Shown: one piece after another, positions 25,811 to 35,153 of the stretch
How positions within the stretch are numbered: position 1 is the first letter of the stretch
How the letters are laid out: every line of letters starts with the position of its first letter
DNA from: Syntrophomonas sp.
Lineage (GTDB): Bacteria > Bacillota > Syntrophomonadia > Syntrophomonadales > Syntrophomonadaceae
Direction of reading: 5' to 3'
DNA: 64,000 nt
Assembly (NCBI GenBank): GCA_016841425.1
Contig: JAENZE010000003.1
Span: 124,001-188,000, forward strand
Translations under genes and position numbers: made by a program
Notes under the pieces: model-generated
Databases searched by the model: none
What the model was told of the DNA's origin: nothing
Seen by the model: only the letters and a program-made list of their open reading frames with translations

Positions 25811-26170
25811 ATGGAGCAGTATAAATTGTTTGATGCGGAATATAAATTTGTAAGCCTTATCTGGGAAAACGAGCCTGTGAATTCAACCCGGCTGGTACGG
25901 CTCTGCCTGGAACAGCTGGGGTGGAAAAAATCGACTACTTATACCGTACTGCGTAAACTGTGTGAGCGGGGCATCCTGCAGAATGAAGGTGCCCTGGTCA
26001 CTTCTCTGGTCAAACGGGAAGATGTGCAAAAATATGAAAGCCAGGCGCTGATTGAAAAAGCTTTTGACGGGTCTTTGCCACGGTTTTTAACTGCCTTTCT
26101 CGGCGAAAGGAAGCTGTCTGCCGAAGAAGCGGAGGAACTGAAACGGATTATTGAAAGGGCGGAAATATGA
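25811..26170 (+). CDS. BlaI/MecI/CopY family repressor
   Basis: A 119-residue winged-helix repressor: FDAEYKFVSLIWENEPVNS at the start, then WKKSTTYTVLRKLCERGIL near residue 38, the DNA-recognition region typical of BlaI/MecI. A C-terminal dimerisation helix with LSAEEAEELKRII follows. These repressors are inactivated by a BlaR1-type membrane protease, and one is encoded directly downstream with a 4-base overlap. Operator palindromes lie upstream. No beta-lactamase is in the window, so the inducing signal is unknown. Confidence 0.9.
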   Translation: MEQYKLFDAEYKFVSLIWENEPVNSTRLVRLCLEQLGWKKSTTYTVLRKLCERGILQNEGALVTSLVKREDVQKYESQALIEKAFDGSLPRFLTAFLGERKLSAEEAEELKRIIERAEI

Positions 26171-28401
26171 ACGTACTGCAGGAAGTTTTCACATATGTCT
26201 TAAATATGAGCCTGACTGCATCGTATGTGGTGGTTGGGGTTATGCTGGTTCGTCTGCTCTTTAAAAAGGCGCCCCGGATATTTATGTATGTTTTATGGTC
26301 AGCGGTATTTTTTCGGCTGGTTTGCCCGGTTTCCTTTACTTCTGATTTAAGTTTTTTCAATCTGGTTAATCTGGATATGGCACAAAACACAGGGATAACA
26401 GAGTACTTGCAGTATGATACGGCTGGCATGCCAGGCCCTGCTGCTGACAAAGGTGCCGGCAGTATTGGTGATACGATGAATGATGGATATGCTGGCCTGC
26501 AGGCTGAGGAGAATGCAGGTATGAACTCCGGTCAGACAATGCTGGGCGTTTTGAGCGTTATATGGCTGGCGGGGATAATTGTGCTGTTCTTCTACAGTGT
26601 TATTTCTTATGTCAGAGTAAAAAGGAAACTGAGAACCGCGACCCGGGTGAAGGATAATATTTTTGAAACGGACACCATCGATACGGCTTTTATATGCGGA
26701 TTTATAAAGCCTGAAATATATGTTCCTGTGGGCGTGAGCGATGCCGATATGACATATATTGTGGCCCATGAACAAATACATATTAAAAGATTCGATTATT
26801 TGATCAAGCCTTTTGCGTTTCTGGTGCTGATTATTCACTGGTTCAATCCCCTGGTATGGGTGTCTTTTGCACTCCTGAGCCGGGATATTGAAATGTCCTG
26901 TGATGAGAGCGTGATCAGAGATATGGGGATGAAAGCCAAAACCGGCTATTCAGGTTCTCTGCTGTCTCTGGCGGCGAAAAAAAGTATCCCGGTAACCGGA
27001 AGCCCCCTGGCTTTTGGCGAAAGCGATGTTAAGGCCAGGATAAAAAATATACTGAATTATAGAAAACCGGCCTTCTGGGTCCTGGCGGCAGCAGCGATAG
27101 TTTGCTGCGTCGCGGTGGTGGGGTTGGTATCAAATCCCAAAGTTCCTTTTGATCTGGAAAAGACTAAAGCACAGGCCATGCTGTTTACAAGTGGGGAACA
27201 AGATTTGCTCAAGGTTGGGGAGACAGCCTTTGAACACTACTATTCTTCGTTTATGGGAGAAGATGTGCCGGAAGAGTACCGGATCACGGGCTATAAGCTT
27301 AACAAGGTTGCGCTTCTCGCGGGTGATGAAAAGGAATTCTGTGTGCGGATCGAGTCGGACTATTCTACGACAGGGCTCTACTTTATGAGCGCCAATGGCA
27401 GTTTCAAGCCTACGGATGCGGGCTATGAGTGTGAAGGCAATTACAGCGAATTTCGCATTAAAAGCCTTGGTAATGATGAATACCAGATCGTCAGCATCGG
27501 CACGGGCGGAGGGGGCCAGGGACTAGAACCCGGTGTGGAGCAGTATTTGAACATCATCATGTCCTCACCCCGGGAATCATCGAATCCCCAGGATTATATC
27601 GATGCCCATAAACAAGAGTATAGAGCCATTCTCGCCCTGGATACGGAGGCTCTGCCTTATTTATTCCGCGAGTTTGAAAAGGGCGGACAGACCGGGTTAA
27701 AGGGGCATATCATGGAGAGCTTATGCCGGACTATTCTGGGTGGAGAAGATATCAAGTATGCCAGTACTGATCCGCAGGATTGGTATGACACCTTTAAAGC
27801 ACATATTCAGAAAATTGCGGACTTAAATTCACTGGAATGGGTAAAGGAAAACTGTCCGAAAGCTTCGCTGGTTTTGGTAACGGCCAATCAAGCGGATGAG
27901 GTTGTCACACTTCCTGATTTTATTTATGATGGAGTCGATGAGGTTGAAAAACTGGTATATGCTACGGAAACTGATAAATACTCGGACCCTAAGCGCGGTT
28001 TTACGGTTGTCGCTCCAAGAATTTTCGGAAGCTATGAGGAGGGTGAGCAGCTTAAGGTTTTCGTAACTACCTACAGCGCAACTTATAAGCTTCAAGACCA
28101 TGTCTTATCCCAGCAGGGAGGAAGTGTGGTTCCGGCGGCAATCACTTATATCAAGGGAAATGATGGCCGTTATATTCTGAAGGATTATGAACAAGCCAGG
28201 GATGGTGCTGATTTTGCAGAATCCATCCGGAAGTTCTGTACCATGCCGGTATCAGGGTCGGAAATAGCTGGCCTGGCTGATCAGATCCTTGATCATTACG
28301 GAGATTACGAGGATATCCGCACCCTGCACAGGGAAAACCTGATCCAGCATTTAAAAGCCCATCAGCAAAACAATGTTACTCTTTATTCACCTTCAGTATA
28401 A
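26167..28401 (+). CDS. BlaR1-like M56 family sensor metalloprotease
   Basis: A 744-residue membrane protein. The N-terminal third has about four membrane helices and the M56 zinc-protease site VAHEQIHIKRFDY near residue 200, plus RDIEMSCDESVI near 238. A further helix (FWVLAAAAIVCCVAVVGLV) near residue 300 leads to a large C-terminal domain of about 420 residues, presumably outside the cell. That domain lacks the penicillin-binding SxxK/SxN/KTG set of true BlaR1, so it probably senses something else. It would cut or inactivate the BlaI-type repressor encoded just upstream (ATGA overlap). Confidence 0.88.
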   Translation: MNVLQEVFTYVLNMSLTASYVVVGVMLVRLLFKKAPRIFMYVLWSAVFFRLVCPVSFTSDLSFFNLVNLDMAQNTGITEYLQYDTAGMPGPAADKGAGSIGDTMNDGYAGLQAEENAGMNSGQTMLGVLSVIWLAGIIVLFFYSVISYVRVKRKLRTATRVKDNIFETDTIDTAFICGFIKPEIYVPVGVSDADMTYIVAHEQIHIKRFDYLIKPFAFLVLIIHWFNPLVWVSFALLSRDIEMSCDESVIRDMGMKAKTGYSGSLLSLAAKKSIPVTGSPLAFGESDVKARIKNILNYRKPAFWVLAAAAIVCCVAVVGLVSNPKVPFDLEKTKAQAMLFTSGEQDLLKVGETAFEHYYSSFMGEDVPEEYRITGYKLNKVALLAGDEKEFCVRIESDYSTTGLYFMSANGSFKPTDAGYECEGNYSEFRIKSLGNDEYQIVSIGTGGGGQGLEPGVEQYLNIIMSSPRESSNPQDYIDAHKQEYRAILALDTEALPYLFREFEKGGQTGLKGHIMESLCRTILGGEDIKYASTDPQDWYDTFKAHIQKIADLNSLEWVKENCPKASLVLVTANQADEVVTLPDFIYDGVDEVEKLVYATETDKYSDPKRGFTVVAPRIFGSYEEGEQLKVFVTTYSATYKLQDHVLSQQGGSVVPAAITYIKGNDGRYILKDYEQARDGADFAESIRKFCTMPVSGSEIAGLADQILDHYGDYEDIRTLHRENLIQHLKAHQQNNVTLYSPSV

Positions 28402-28437
28402 AACCCAGGGGTGCAAGTTTGCACCCCCTGGGTTTTG
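28401..28437 (+). terminator. Terminator after the BlaI/BlaR1 operon
   Basis: AAACCCAGGGGTGCA and TGCACCCCCTGGGTTTT form a long stem with a short loop, ending in TTTT, directly after the BlaR1-like stop codon. A single degenerate half of the intergenic repeat family (GGTCGGGGGACACACC, about 28502-28517) follows it. Confidence 0.8.
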
Positions 28438-28524
28438 AGAAGGAGAGATCCTGTCATGATTTGTTTGCGTACAGTGTCTATCCTTTTGACAGGCAGGTTA
28501 AGGTCGGGGGACACACCCGCCCTA

Positions 28525-30492
28525 CTATATTTTAAACTGCATGATGAGCTGGTTGAGTTTTTCCGCATTTTCTGCCATCTTCTTGGCTGCAGTGTTGATG
28601 TCCATAGCTCCGCTGGCAGCTTGTTCACTGCCTTTGGCTATTTCCTGAGAGCTTGCTGCAGTCTGCTGAATAGTGGCGGCGGTATTTGCTATAGCGTGGT
28701 TGATTTCTTGAGCAGAGCTGGTAACGTCTTTAATACTGTTGGATACGTTTTGTACCAGGGCCGCAACTAGATCCGAATCTTCCTTATACTGCACACCTAT
28801 AGCAACCATCTGATCATAGTCTTCGATTACCTCATCATTTATAAACGAGAGCAGTTCGTTGGAGTGCTGGGTCAAGTTCCCTATGGAGACCTGGACTTGT
28901 TTGGTTAAGGATTGGATATTCACTACCGCCTGCGATGAATCTTCGGCCAGTTTTCTAACTTCCTCAGCTACTACGGCAAATCCGCGACCCTGCTCACCGG
29001 CTCGGGCTGCTTCTATTGCTGCATTGAGGGCCAGCAGGTTAGTTTGGTCAGCGATGCCTGCTATACTTTGAGCCAGGCTGGAAATTTCATCTACTACTTT
29101 TGCTTCCTGGATAGCCTCAATTACAGCATCTTTGATTCCATTGTACATGCCCTCGGCCTGTTGGCGTGAATTTTGTGCCTGCTGCTGAACTTTGGAAGCT
29201 CGCGCTTCTATTTCTGTTGACTGCTGGTAGCCCTGCCTGGTTTGTTCTTCTACCTGTTCCAGGGCTGCACCTATTTCCTGTCCCGAAGCATTTATTTCTT
29301 CTGCTGCCGCCGATACTTGCTGCATACCAGCTGCTATTTCTTCTGTAGATGCGGACACTTCCTCCATGCTCGCACCTATATTTTCAGAGGAGGCCGATAA
29401 TTCTTCACTTGCAGAGGCTACATCATTAGATTGAGCTGCAATTTCCCGTATAATTTCTCTTATTTTTATGTTGATCTCATTAAATGCCCTGGATAAGTCA
29501 CCAATCTCATCTTTGCTTTCCAGAAAGGCAGGTGGAACGTCTACACTGAAATCACCAGTGGCCATAACCCTGGCATGGTCTGCTGCCAGAACAATGGGAC
29601 GAGAAATAGGTCGTCCGATAACAAAGGCTAATCCTAATCCTAGCAAAAGAGCCAGAATGGAGGCTATGAGTGAACTGTTTCTTAATCCTTCTAAACCAGC
29701 CATAACCTCACTGCGTTCACATACAATGGCTGCTGACCATCCAGTGCCTTCGACAGGTGCAAATGCTATTTCATAGGTATCTCCATTAGATGAATACTGA
29801 CCAAACTGGTTTTCTCCGTTTATCATGAGATTTTCCAGCTCGGCCAGGGGCGTTAGATTTTGATCTGTTTTGGCCTTTTCTATGATATTATCCATCCCGG
29901 TAACCAGGCTGAAATCAGGATGAGCAATTTTGGTTCCTGTTCCATCCAGCATATATGCATAACCGGTGCTGCCAAAAGTAATGTCATTGGTAATAGTACT
30001 TAATACTGAAATATCCAGGCAGCCTACTAAAACTCCATTTATGGAGCCATTGTCCTGAATAGGGCAGCTGATAGGGATTAAGATAGAGGAGTCAATTTTG
30101 GAAATAATGGGGTCATTCATGCTGCTCTGTCCGGACATGGCTTTGGTAAAATACTCCCGATCTTCGATATTGACCACATTACCGTCGATAGTTTTCATGA
30201 TTCCATCGGTGGATGCCACTCCTATTAGCTTATATCCCAGACGTTCATTCTCTGCTTGCAGGGTCGGAAATTGTGTTTCCCAATTCATATCTTTTATTTC
30301 ACTGCGTGCTGCGATGGATTCCAGAACAGCTAATTGAGCCTTTACTCCCCTGGCTATGAGTTTGGCTGCGTCCTCTGCTTTGCCGGGCAGGGTTTCTTCA
30401 ATGCTGGTCTGCAGCATTTGACTGGAATTGTAATATGAGACTCCGCCCAGTGCAGTACATACAATTAATACAATAATACCTATTGAGACCAT
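28525..30492 (-). CDS. Methyl-accepting chemotaxis protein (dCache type)
   Basis: A transmembrane chemoreceptor of 655 residues. It has an N-terminal helix, an extracellular dCache-like ligand domain (about 35-270, with [20 protein letters not shown]), a second helix near 280, a HAMP region, and a cytoplasmic signalling domain with the hairpin tip [20 protein letters not shown] near 485. It relays ligand binding to CheA. The ATG at 30492 has no ribosome site. A CTG at 30516 lies 6 bases after GGGGTGG and would add a natural-looking start (xHSINQRL), so the real product may be 663 residues. It is monocistronic. Confidence 0.9.
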   Translation of the reverse strand: MVSIGIIVLIVCTALGGVSYYNSSQMLQTSIEETLPGKAEDAAKLIARGVKAQLAVLESIAARSEIKDMNWETQFPTLQAENERLGYKLIGVASTDGIMKTIDGNVVNIEDREYFTKAMSGQSSMNDPIISKIDSSILIPISCPIQDNGSINGVLVGCLDISVLSTITNDITFGSTGYAYMLDGTGTKIAHPDFSLVTGMDNIIEKAKTDQNLTPLAELENLMINGENQFGQYSSNGDTYEIAFAPVEGTGWSAAIVCERSEVMAGLEGLRNSSLIASILALLLGLGLAFVIGRPISRPIVLAADHARVMATGDFSVDVPPAFLESKDEIGDLSRAFNEINIKIREIIREIAAQSNDVASASEELSASSENIGASMEEVSASTEEIAAGMQQVSAAAEEINASGQEIGAALEQVEEQTRQGYQQSTEIEARASKVQQQAQNSRQQAEGMYNGIKDAVIEAIQEAKVVDEISSLAQSIAGIADQTNLLALNAAIEAARAGEQGRGFAVVAEEVRKLAEDSSQAVVNIQSLTKQVQVSIGNLTQHSNELLSFINDEVIEDYDQMVAIGVQYKEDSDLVAALVQNVSNSIKDVTSSAQEINHAIANTAATIQQTAASSQEIAKGSEQAASGAMDINTAAKKMAENAEKLNQLIMQFKI

Positions 30493-30787
30493 TAAACGTT
30501 GATTGATACTATGCAGTTTAATCCACCCCTTTAATTATTTTCTCTCCCAAGTGTATATGTGACATAAATTCTATAAAAAATATTAATTTAGTATAAATAA
30601 CCCCCTTTTATATATAATTTAGTACTAAGCTTCCTATGCAATAATAATGCCACCGTTACAGGAGAGTTGCGAAAGAGGGTATAATGCCATTATTTAGAGT
30701 TTATAAGAGGTTTGAATAAATAGACGAGGAATGAATTGAGGTTGGACAAAAATGTCCGATTAACAAATGTGTATTACAAAATTGTTG

Positions 30788-32245
30788 CTATTTAAGGTTA
30801 GAGCGGCTGATGTCCCATTTCTTTAACTTGTATGAAAGGGAGCGGGTGGAAATATCAAGATACCTGGCGGTGTTACTGATGTTCCCGTTATGAATTTCCA
30901 GTGCTCGTGTGATTATATCTCGATTTATGCTCTCAAGTGGTAATCTGTCTGCGCACAAATCAAATTTAATATAATCAAGACTGTGGGCAGGCACCGGGTT
31001 TTTATTTTTGATCTGGGGATCACCCCGGATAATGTCCAGGTGTTTTTCCTTTAAAATAGTATCATTGTGAAAGAGTGTGACCGAATCAATCACACTGCGT
31101 AACTGCCTTATGTTACCGGGCCAGGGGTGAGAACGCAGCAGTTTGGCTGATGCATCACTTATACTGACAAAATCCTTTTGCCTTTGCTTGGAAAACTCCT
31201 TAAGGAAAACCTGGGCCAGAGGAATGATATCTGCAACTCTTTCACGAAGAGGAGGTACCTTCAGGTAAACGGTATTGATACGATAAAATAAATCTCTTCT
31301 AAATCGATTCTTGTCAACAAGCTCTTCAATGTTCTTATTGGTAGCACAGATTATGCGTACATCATTTTCAATCTGCTTCAATCCACCTAAACGATAATAC
31401 TTTTTTTCCTGTATTACCCGAAGTAATTTCGCTTGTAACTTGAGCGGCAGTTCGGCTATTTCATCCAGGAAAAGAGTGCCTCCTTCAGCTAAATCTAGTT
31501 TGCCCCTCTTTCCGCTGCTGACTGCCCCGGTAAAAGCGCCGGCATCATAGCCAAAAAGCTCACTTTCGAACAAGCTGTGGGTGAGGGTTGAACAATTGAT
31601 GGCAACAAAGGGGCGATAGCAATCATAGCTGTCATTTTCAAAATGTATATAGCGGGCAACTAATTCCTTTCCGGTACCGGTTTCGCCTTCTATTAGAACA
31701 GGAATTCCGCGGTCAGAATGCAGGAGCGGGGCCAGCTCATAAATCTGCTTGACAACAGGAGAATTGAGAAATACCGGGCCAATCCCATCGATTAAAATAT
31801 GTGGTACATTGGTTTGACGCATATCTAAAGACACTGGCTTGGAAGGAGTTGTCAGGCTATTGAAATCAGGAATTTTCTTGTTATAGTTCAGGGCGGCTTG
31901 ATTTATGGTCATATGAAGATATTCCAGATTGATGGGGTTAAGCAAAAAGTCATAGACCCCTTTGCGTAAAGCCTCAATTACACAGTTGGCATCAGCATTT
32001 GCAGAGAATAAAATTACCTGGGGTTTGAATGGGTATTTGGACTGATTGATTTTATCCAGCAAATCCAGACCGTTTATTACTGGTATATTTACTTCGGCCA
32101 ATATTAACTGGAAATCGGCTTTATAATATTTATCCAGGGCTTTACTTCCGTTGTCAGCAGTTGCAACCTGGTGGCCCAGACCGGTTAAGAAATTTTTAAG
32201 ATAGTTAAGATTCTGCTGTTCCTGGTCTACCAATAATATATGCAC
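30788..32245 (-). CDS. Sigma-54 activator with degenerate receiver domain
   Basis: An NtrC-type protein of 485 residues: receiver domain (1-120), AAA+ sigma-54 domain with Walker A GETGTGKELVARYIH near 185, ELFGYDAGAFTGAV near 229, GGTLFLDEIAELP near 254, and a Fis-type HTH near 453-485 (NISNTARYLDISTRSL). The receiver is atypical. The acidic pocket reads LLVDQEQ, the phospho-acceptor position is Glu (ILAEVNIP) and the late Lys is Asn (FLLNPIN), so normal phosphorylation is not expected. I chose GTG 32245 after AGGGGTAG over a longer frame. Its target sigma-54 promoters are not visible nearby. Confidence 0.87.
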   Translation of the reverse strand: MHILLVDQEQQNLNYLKNFLTGLGHQVATADNGSKALDKYYKADFQLILAEVNIPVINGLDLLDKINQSKYPFKPQVILFSANADANCVIEALRKGVYDFLLNPINLEYLHMTINQAALNYNKKIPDFNSLTTPSKPVSLDMRQTNVPHILIDGIGPVFLNSPVVKQIYELAPLLHSDRGIPVLIEGETGTGKELVARYIHFENDSYDCYRPFVAINCSTLTHSLFESELFGYDAGAFTGAVSSGKRGKLDLAEGGTLFLDEIAELPLKLQAKLLRVIQEKKYYRLGGLKQIENDVRIICATNKNIEELVDKNRFRRDLFYRINTVYLKVPPLRERVADIIPLAQVFLKEFSKQRQKDFVSISDASAKLLRSHPWPGNIRQLRSVIDSVTLFHNDTILKEKHLDIIRGDPQIKNKNPVPAHSLDYIKFDLCADRLPLESINRDIITRALEIHNGNISNTARYLDISTRSLSYKLKKWDISRSNLK

Positions 32246-32676
32246 TTTTCTACCCCTTCCATGGACTATAAACAGCAAATGCGGCAGTAACAAGTCCTAT
32301 ATCCTGCTAGCAAATTTAGCGCTGCTGCAGGCTTTATCTTTAGTACCCGGGTTCCAGGTTGATCATAAGATACCAGGTGAGTTTGCTTGCTATTAGAGGA
32401 TGAACCTGCTGGATTGACCGTTTGGAGTAAGCTTTGATGCATAATTGTTCATTCTAACTCACTTGTATTATTATCCTCTGACATAGTTGTTGGTTTTAGG
32501 TGTATGTCCAATAGTGAATAGAATCAATATACTTTATTTGCTTATTAAATACAACCAATTGATATACGGTTTTATTTTATTTTTAATATGTATAATGTAT
32601 CTGAATGGGTAATTTGAAGACAGTCTGGTCAGTGACTTGGCTGGTATTGTTAATAAATAGATTTAGATATAATAAA
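32246..32676. other. Intergenic region without a recognisable gene
   Basis: About 430 AT-rich bases between the sigma-54 activator start and the terminator of the DUF2922 gene. Short open frames here lack ribosome sites and overlap the terminator. The promoter of the activator should lie within it, but no clear -35/-10 pair stood out. Confidence 0.5.
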
Positions 32677-32711
32677 TCTGGGGCGAGGTATTTAAACCTT
32701 CGCCCCAGATG
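32677..32711 (-). terminator. Terminator after the DUF1659/DUF2922 genes
   Basis: ATCTGGGGCGA and TCGCCCCAGAT form a strong stem around an AGGT...ACCT inner pair; on the minus strand it is followed by a T-rich stretch (TTTATTATA). It lies 2 bases beyond the stop of the minus-strand DUF2922 gene. Confidence 0.75.
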
Positions 32712-32712
32712 T

Positions 32713-32940
32713 TTACACGATATCGAATTCGTCTATCTGTGTGGTGATCAACCGGGCGCTTACTTTTTCAACCAGCTCTCCCCCGGTCCCTGAAAAGATG
32801 TTCTTGGTGATAATGTTATCCATTGCTGCTGTTACTTCCGCGTCAGTTGCATCGCTCCTGGCATCTTCAACACGGATTACATGTTTTTTGTCTAGTTCAG
32901 TGGCAAATGTCATCTCCAGGGTTCTGCTCGTTTCACTCAA
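32713..32940 (-). CDS. DUF2922 family protein
   Basis: A 75-residue protein with the DUF2922 pattern: LEMTFATELDKKHVIRVEDA, then VTAAMDNIITKNIF near residue 38. The family is small, soluble, of unknown function, and nearly always paired with a DUF1659 gene, as here. It starts with TTG after AAGGAGGAG. The 132 bases between the pair contain a perfect palindrome, AGGGATGCATCCCT (33037-33050). Confidence 0.85.
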   Translation of the reverse strand: MSETSRTLEMTFATELDKKHVIRVEDARSDATDAEVTAAMDNIITKNIFSGTGGELVEKVSARLITTQIDEFDIV

Positions 32941-33072
32941 TAGTTCTCCTCCTTATAGTTGAAGAAATTAGCTTTACGATCTCATCTAAACCGCTGTCAT
33001 TATAACCCGGTCCCTGATGAAAGAAAGGCGGTAATTAGGGATGCATCCCTGGCTTCGGTTATTAGATGCTCG

Positions 33073-33297
33073 CTATTCCTCTTCTATTTCGCTAGAGTCA
33101 TTGCGCTGGATGGAAAGATTGGTCTTTTCCTGCAGTCCTAAAAGGCTCTGGGCTACCGAAAAAACATCTTCGCTATCTGCTGCTGTTTTAACATATCTGT
33201 AGACCCGATTCTTTTTTAACTGCTGCCCAGTTGCTCCGATGCCATTATCCATGACTAATACCATTTCGCTGGTCACCGGTATAGTTATTACTGCCAA
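33073..33297 (-). CDS. DUF1659 family protein
   Basis: A 74-residue protein of the DUF1659 type, with QQLKKNRVYRYVKTAADSED and VAQSLLGLQE in order. It is the upstream partner of the DUF2922 gene. It starts with TTG at 33297, 8 bases after a G-run. The acidic tail SSEIEEE is short. Its role is unknown; the conserved pairing suggests the two proteins work together. Confidence 0.85.
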   Translation of the reverse strand: MAVITIPVTSEMVLVMDNGIGATGQQLKKNRVYRYVKTAADSEDVFSVAQSLLGLQEKTNLSIQRNDSSEIEEE

Positions 33298-33426
33298 GTA
33301 ATAAACCCCCCGTAGTGTTTTAGAAGCCTCATACGAGACCTCTGATATAATATATGTTAAATTGTGGAATATGTTCTAATTAAAGGTGAGTAAATTCTCT
33401 GAAGGGATGATAACATTATAAGTATA

Positions 33427-33517
33427 TGCAGCACTTATTCTTAAATCCTATATTAATAGTAGTGCTGCAATATGATACAGAAAGATTGGATATTAGTCTT
33501 GGAGAAGACAATCCAAT
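33427..33517 (+). promoter_or_regulatory. Tandem hairpins in the leader of the sirtuin gene
   Basis: TGCAGCACT (33427-33435) pairs with AGTGCTGCA (33461-33469). A second structure nests ATTGGAT/ATCCAAT (33485-33491, 33511-33517) around GTCTT-GGAG-AAGAC (33496-33509). It ends 24 bases before the start codon. A -10-like TATAAT is at 33346-33351. The function is unknown. Confidence 0.45.
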
Positions 33518-33541
33518 AGGGAAGGCAGGGATATTGGGTAA

Positions 33542-34303
33542 ATGGAAAAGAATGATCTTGATCAAGTGGTAAGTGTTCTGGCTAATTCTCGTAATACCAT
33601 AGTCGTAACTGGTGCGGGAATCAGTACCGAGGCGGGTATTCCTGATTTTCGGGGACCGGATGGGATATACCGAAAACTGGGAGAAAACCAGGTGATGAAT
33701 ATCATCAATATAAATGCCTTTAATCGTAATCCAGAGGAGTTCTATGCCTTTTACCGCCAGCATTTTGTATTCCCGCCTGCAGTACCTGGTAAGGCGCATC
33801 AGGTACTGGCAGATATGGAGAAAAAGGGACGGGTTAAGGGCATCGTTACTCAGAATATAGACAGTTTGCATGAAAAGGCGGGCAGCCGAAAGGTTATCGC
33901 CATTCATGGTACAGCTGATCGTTACATATGCAGAAATCGCGGGTGCCAGGTAGTTTATGGTGATGAATACGTCAAGAGTTATGAGGATATAGTTCCGCGC
34001 TGCAAAAAGTGTGGAAGTGTTTTGAAACCTGATGTGGTGCTGTTTGGTGAGAATATAAAGAATTATGTAGAAGCTCGGGATATGATACTGGGAGCTCAGG
34101 TATTAATAGTTATTGGTTCATCTTTGACTGTTTATCCTCTGGCTGGTTTTGTTAAGGAGTTTTCAACTTTTTATCAGGATTTGATTATTATCAATAAAGG
34201 CCGTACCCAGCTGGACCATGCAGCCCTTCTGAAAATTGACGGGGGGCATACCGGAGATACCCTGGAGGAGATAAACCGGCAAATGGATCTTAGAGGGAAG
34301 TAG
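33542..34303 (+). CDS. cobB: Sir2-family NAD-dependent protein deacylase
   Basis: A sirtuin of 253 residues that removes acyl groups from lysines using NAD. The NAD-binding motif GAGISTEAGIPDFRGPDG is near residue 25. TQNIDSLHEKAGS is near 104, and the catalytic His is in IHGTADRY near 122. A zinc site is formed by CRNRGC and CKKCG. PDVVLFGE and IGSSLTVYP follow. All key residues are intact. The ribosome site is modest (GGGAAGGCAGGG). Acyl-lysine removal fits an anaerobe rich in acyl-CoA metabolism, but specificity is not readable here. Confidence 0.93.
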   Translation: MEKNDLDQVVSVLANSRNTIVVTGAGISTEAGIPDFRGPDGIYRKLGENQVMNIININAFNRNPEEFYAFYRQHFVFPPAVPGKAHQVLADMEKKGRVKGIVTQNIDSLHEKAGSRKVIAIHGTADRYICRNRGCQVVYGDEYVKSYEDIVPRCKKCGSVLKPDVVLFGENIKNYVEARDMILGAQVLIVIGSSLTVYPLAGFVKEFSTFYQDLIIINKGRTQLDHAALLKIDGGHTGDTLEEINRQMDLRGK

Positions 34304-34310
34304 GGCAGAA

Positions 34311-34325
34311 CGGTGCCAGGCACCG
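34311..34325. repeat. GGTGCCAGGCACC palindrome (copy 1)
   Basis: CGGTGCCAGGCACCG, a perfect 7-base stem around one A, 8 bases after the sirtuin stop. The same core is at 53772-53784 after leuD. It is likely a small dispersed intergenic palindrome. Confidence 0.6.
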
Positions 34326-34388
34326 AAATTGGGGCCACAGTAAAAACGTCTCCTTGTGGCCTGTCCTGTTAAGAAAGGGGGAAGTAGT

Positions 34389-34889
34389 ATGGTTGGTATC
34401 TTGAAGGTGAAGCGGACAATAGGATGGCCGTCGCTGATTGCTGCGATAATTCTTACCCTGGGGGTTGGCGGGTTAAGTTCCATTTTAACCAGCAATGCAT
34501 TTGAGGCTTATAAAGCGCTGCAACAGCCGGAGTTTGCTCCGCCGGGCTGGATTTTTGCCCCGGTCTGGACTTTATTGTATATTATGATGGGTATTGCTGC
34601 CTATCGTATATTTATGTATGGTCTGGAAAGAAGAACTGTACGGGCTTCATTGTGGGTTTATCTGCTGCAGCTGGTATTTAATTTCTTCTGGACCTTGATT
34701 TTTTTCCGCTGGGAATTAAGAGGTCTTGCCTTTGTGGAAATACTTATATTGCTGGTATTGATTGTGACAAACACCTGGCAGTTTATTAAAATAGACCGGC
34801 TGGCGGGTTTGTTGATGGTTCCTTATGTATTATGGGTAGCATTTGCTTCGGTTTTAAATTTCAGTGTATGGATTATTAATATAATATAA
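34389..34889 (+). CDS. tspO: TspO/MBR family membrane protein
   Basis: A five-helix membrane protein of 166 residues, homologous to the mitochondrial translocator protein and to bacterial tryptophan-rich sensors. The tryptophan-rich signature FAPPGWIFAPVWTLLYIMMG is near residue 47, and LQLVFNFFWTLIFF near 97. These proteins bind porphyrins and other ligands; the role in anaerobes is unclear. The start is ATG 34389 after GGGGGAAG; an upstream in-frame ATG has no such site. It is 85 bases after the sirtuin gene. Confidence 0.9.
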   Translation: MVGILKVKRTIGWPSLIAAIILTLGVGGLSSILTSNAFEAYKALQQPEFAPPGWIFAPVWTLLYIMMGIAAYRIFMYGLERRTVRASLWVYLLQLVFNFFWTLIFFRWELRGLAFVEILILLVLIVTNTWQFIKIDRLAGLLMVPYVLWVAFASVLNFSVWIINII

Positions 34890-34892
34890 GGA

Positions 34893-35145
34893 ACGGGGAC
34901 ACACCAGGGCTAAGCAACACTGAGCTTTCGAAGTACATCTCACGGATGGTAGGAAGTATCGCGCGAATCTCATGTCAAGGAAAGGGGACACACCAGCCCC
35001 TGGGGAACCTGGTGGCAGGAATGTCCCTGAGTATACGGAGCTTTCGGGGTACACTTCATGGATGGTGGGCAGTGAATATGGGAGTCTCAAGCTAAGGAAA
35101 GGGGACACACCTACCCTTGGCGTTCCAGGTGGTAGGAATGTCCCC
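34893..35145. repeat. Intergenic hairpin-repeat block C
   Basis: Two full units with the order GGGGACACACC ... CTGGTGGCAGGAATGTCCC and GGGGACACACC ... AGGTGGTAGGAATGTCCCC (34983 and 35101 onward), preceded by a partial unit at 34894. The connecting DNA contains GAATATGGGAGTCTCAAG, which is also present in reverse in block A, so the mobile unit is larger than the hairpin. It lies between the convergent tspO and chemoreceptor genes. Confidence 0.8.
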
Positions 35146-35153
35146 ATTGTGTG

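Noticed and set aside
25811-28401. Reading the BlaI/BlaR1-like pair and VanW as antibiotic-resistance genes
   Set aside because: No beta-lactamase or van operon is adjacent, and the sensor lacks penicillin-binding motifs; both families have many non-resistance members.
32605-32793. 62-codon frame in the gap before the DUF2922 gene
   Set aside because: It runs through the terminator stem and into the opposite-strand gene, without a ribosome site.
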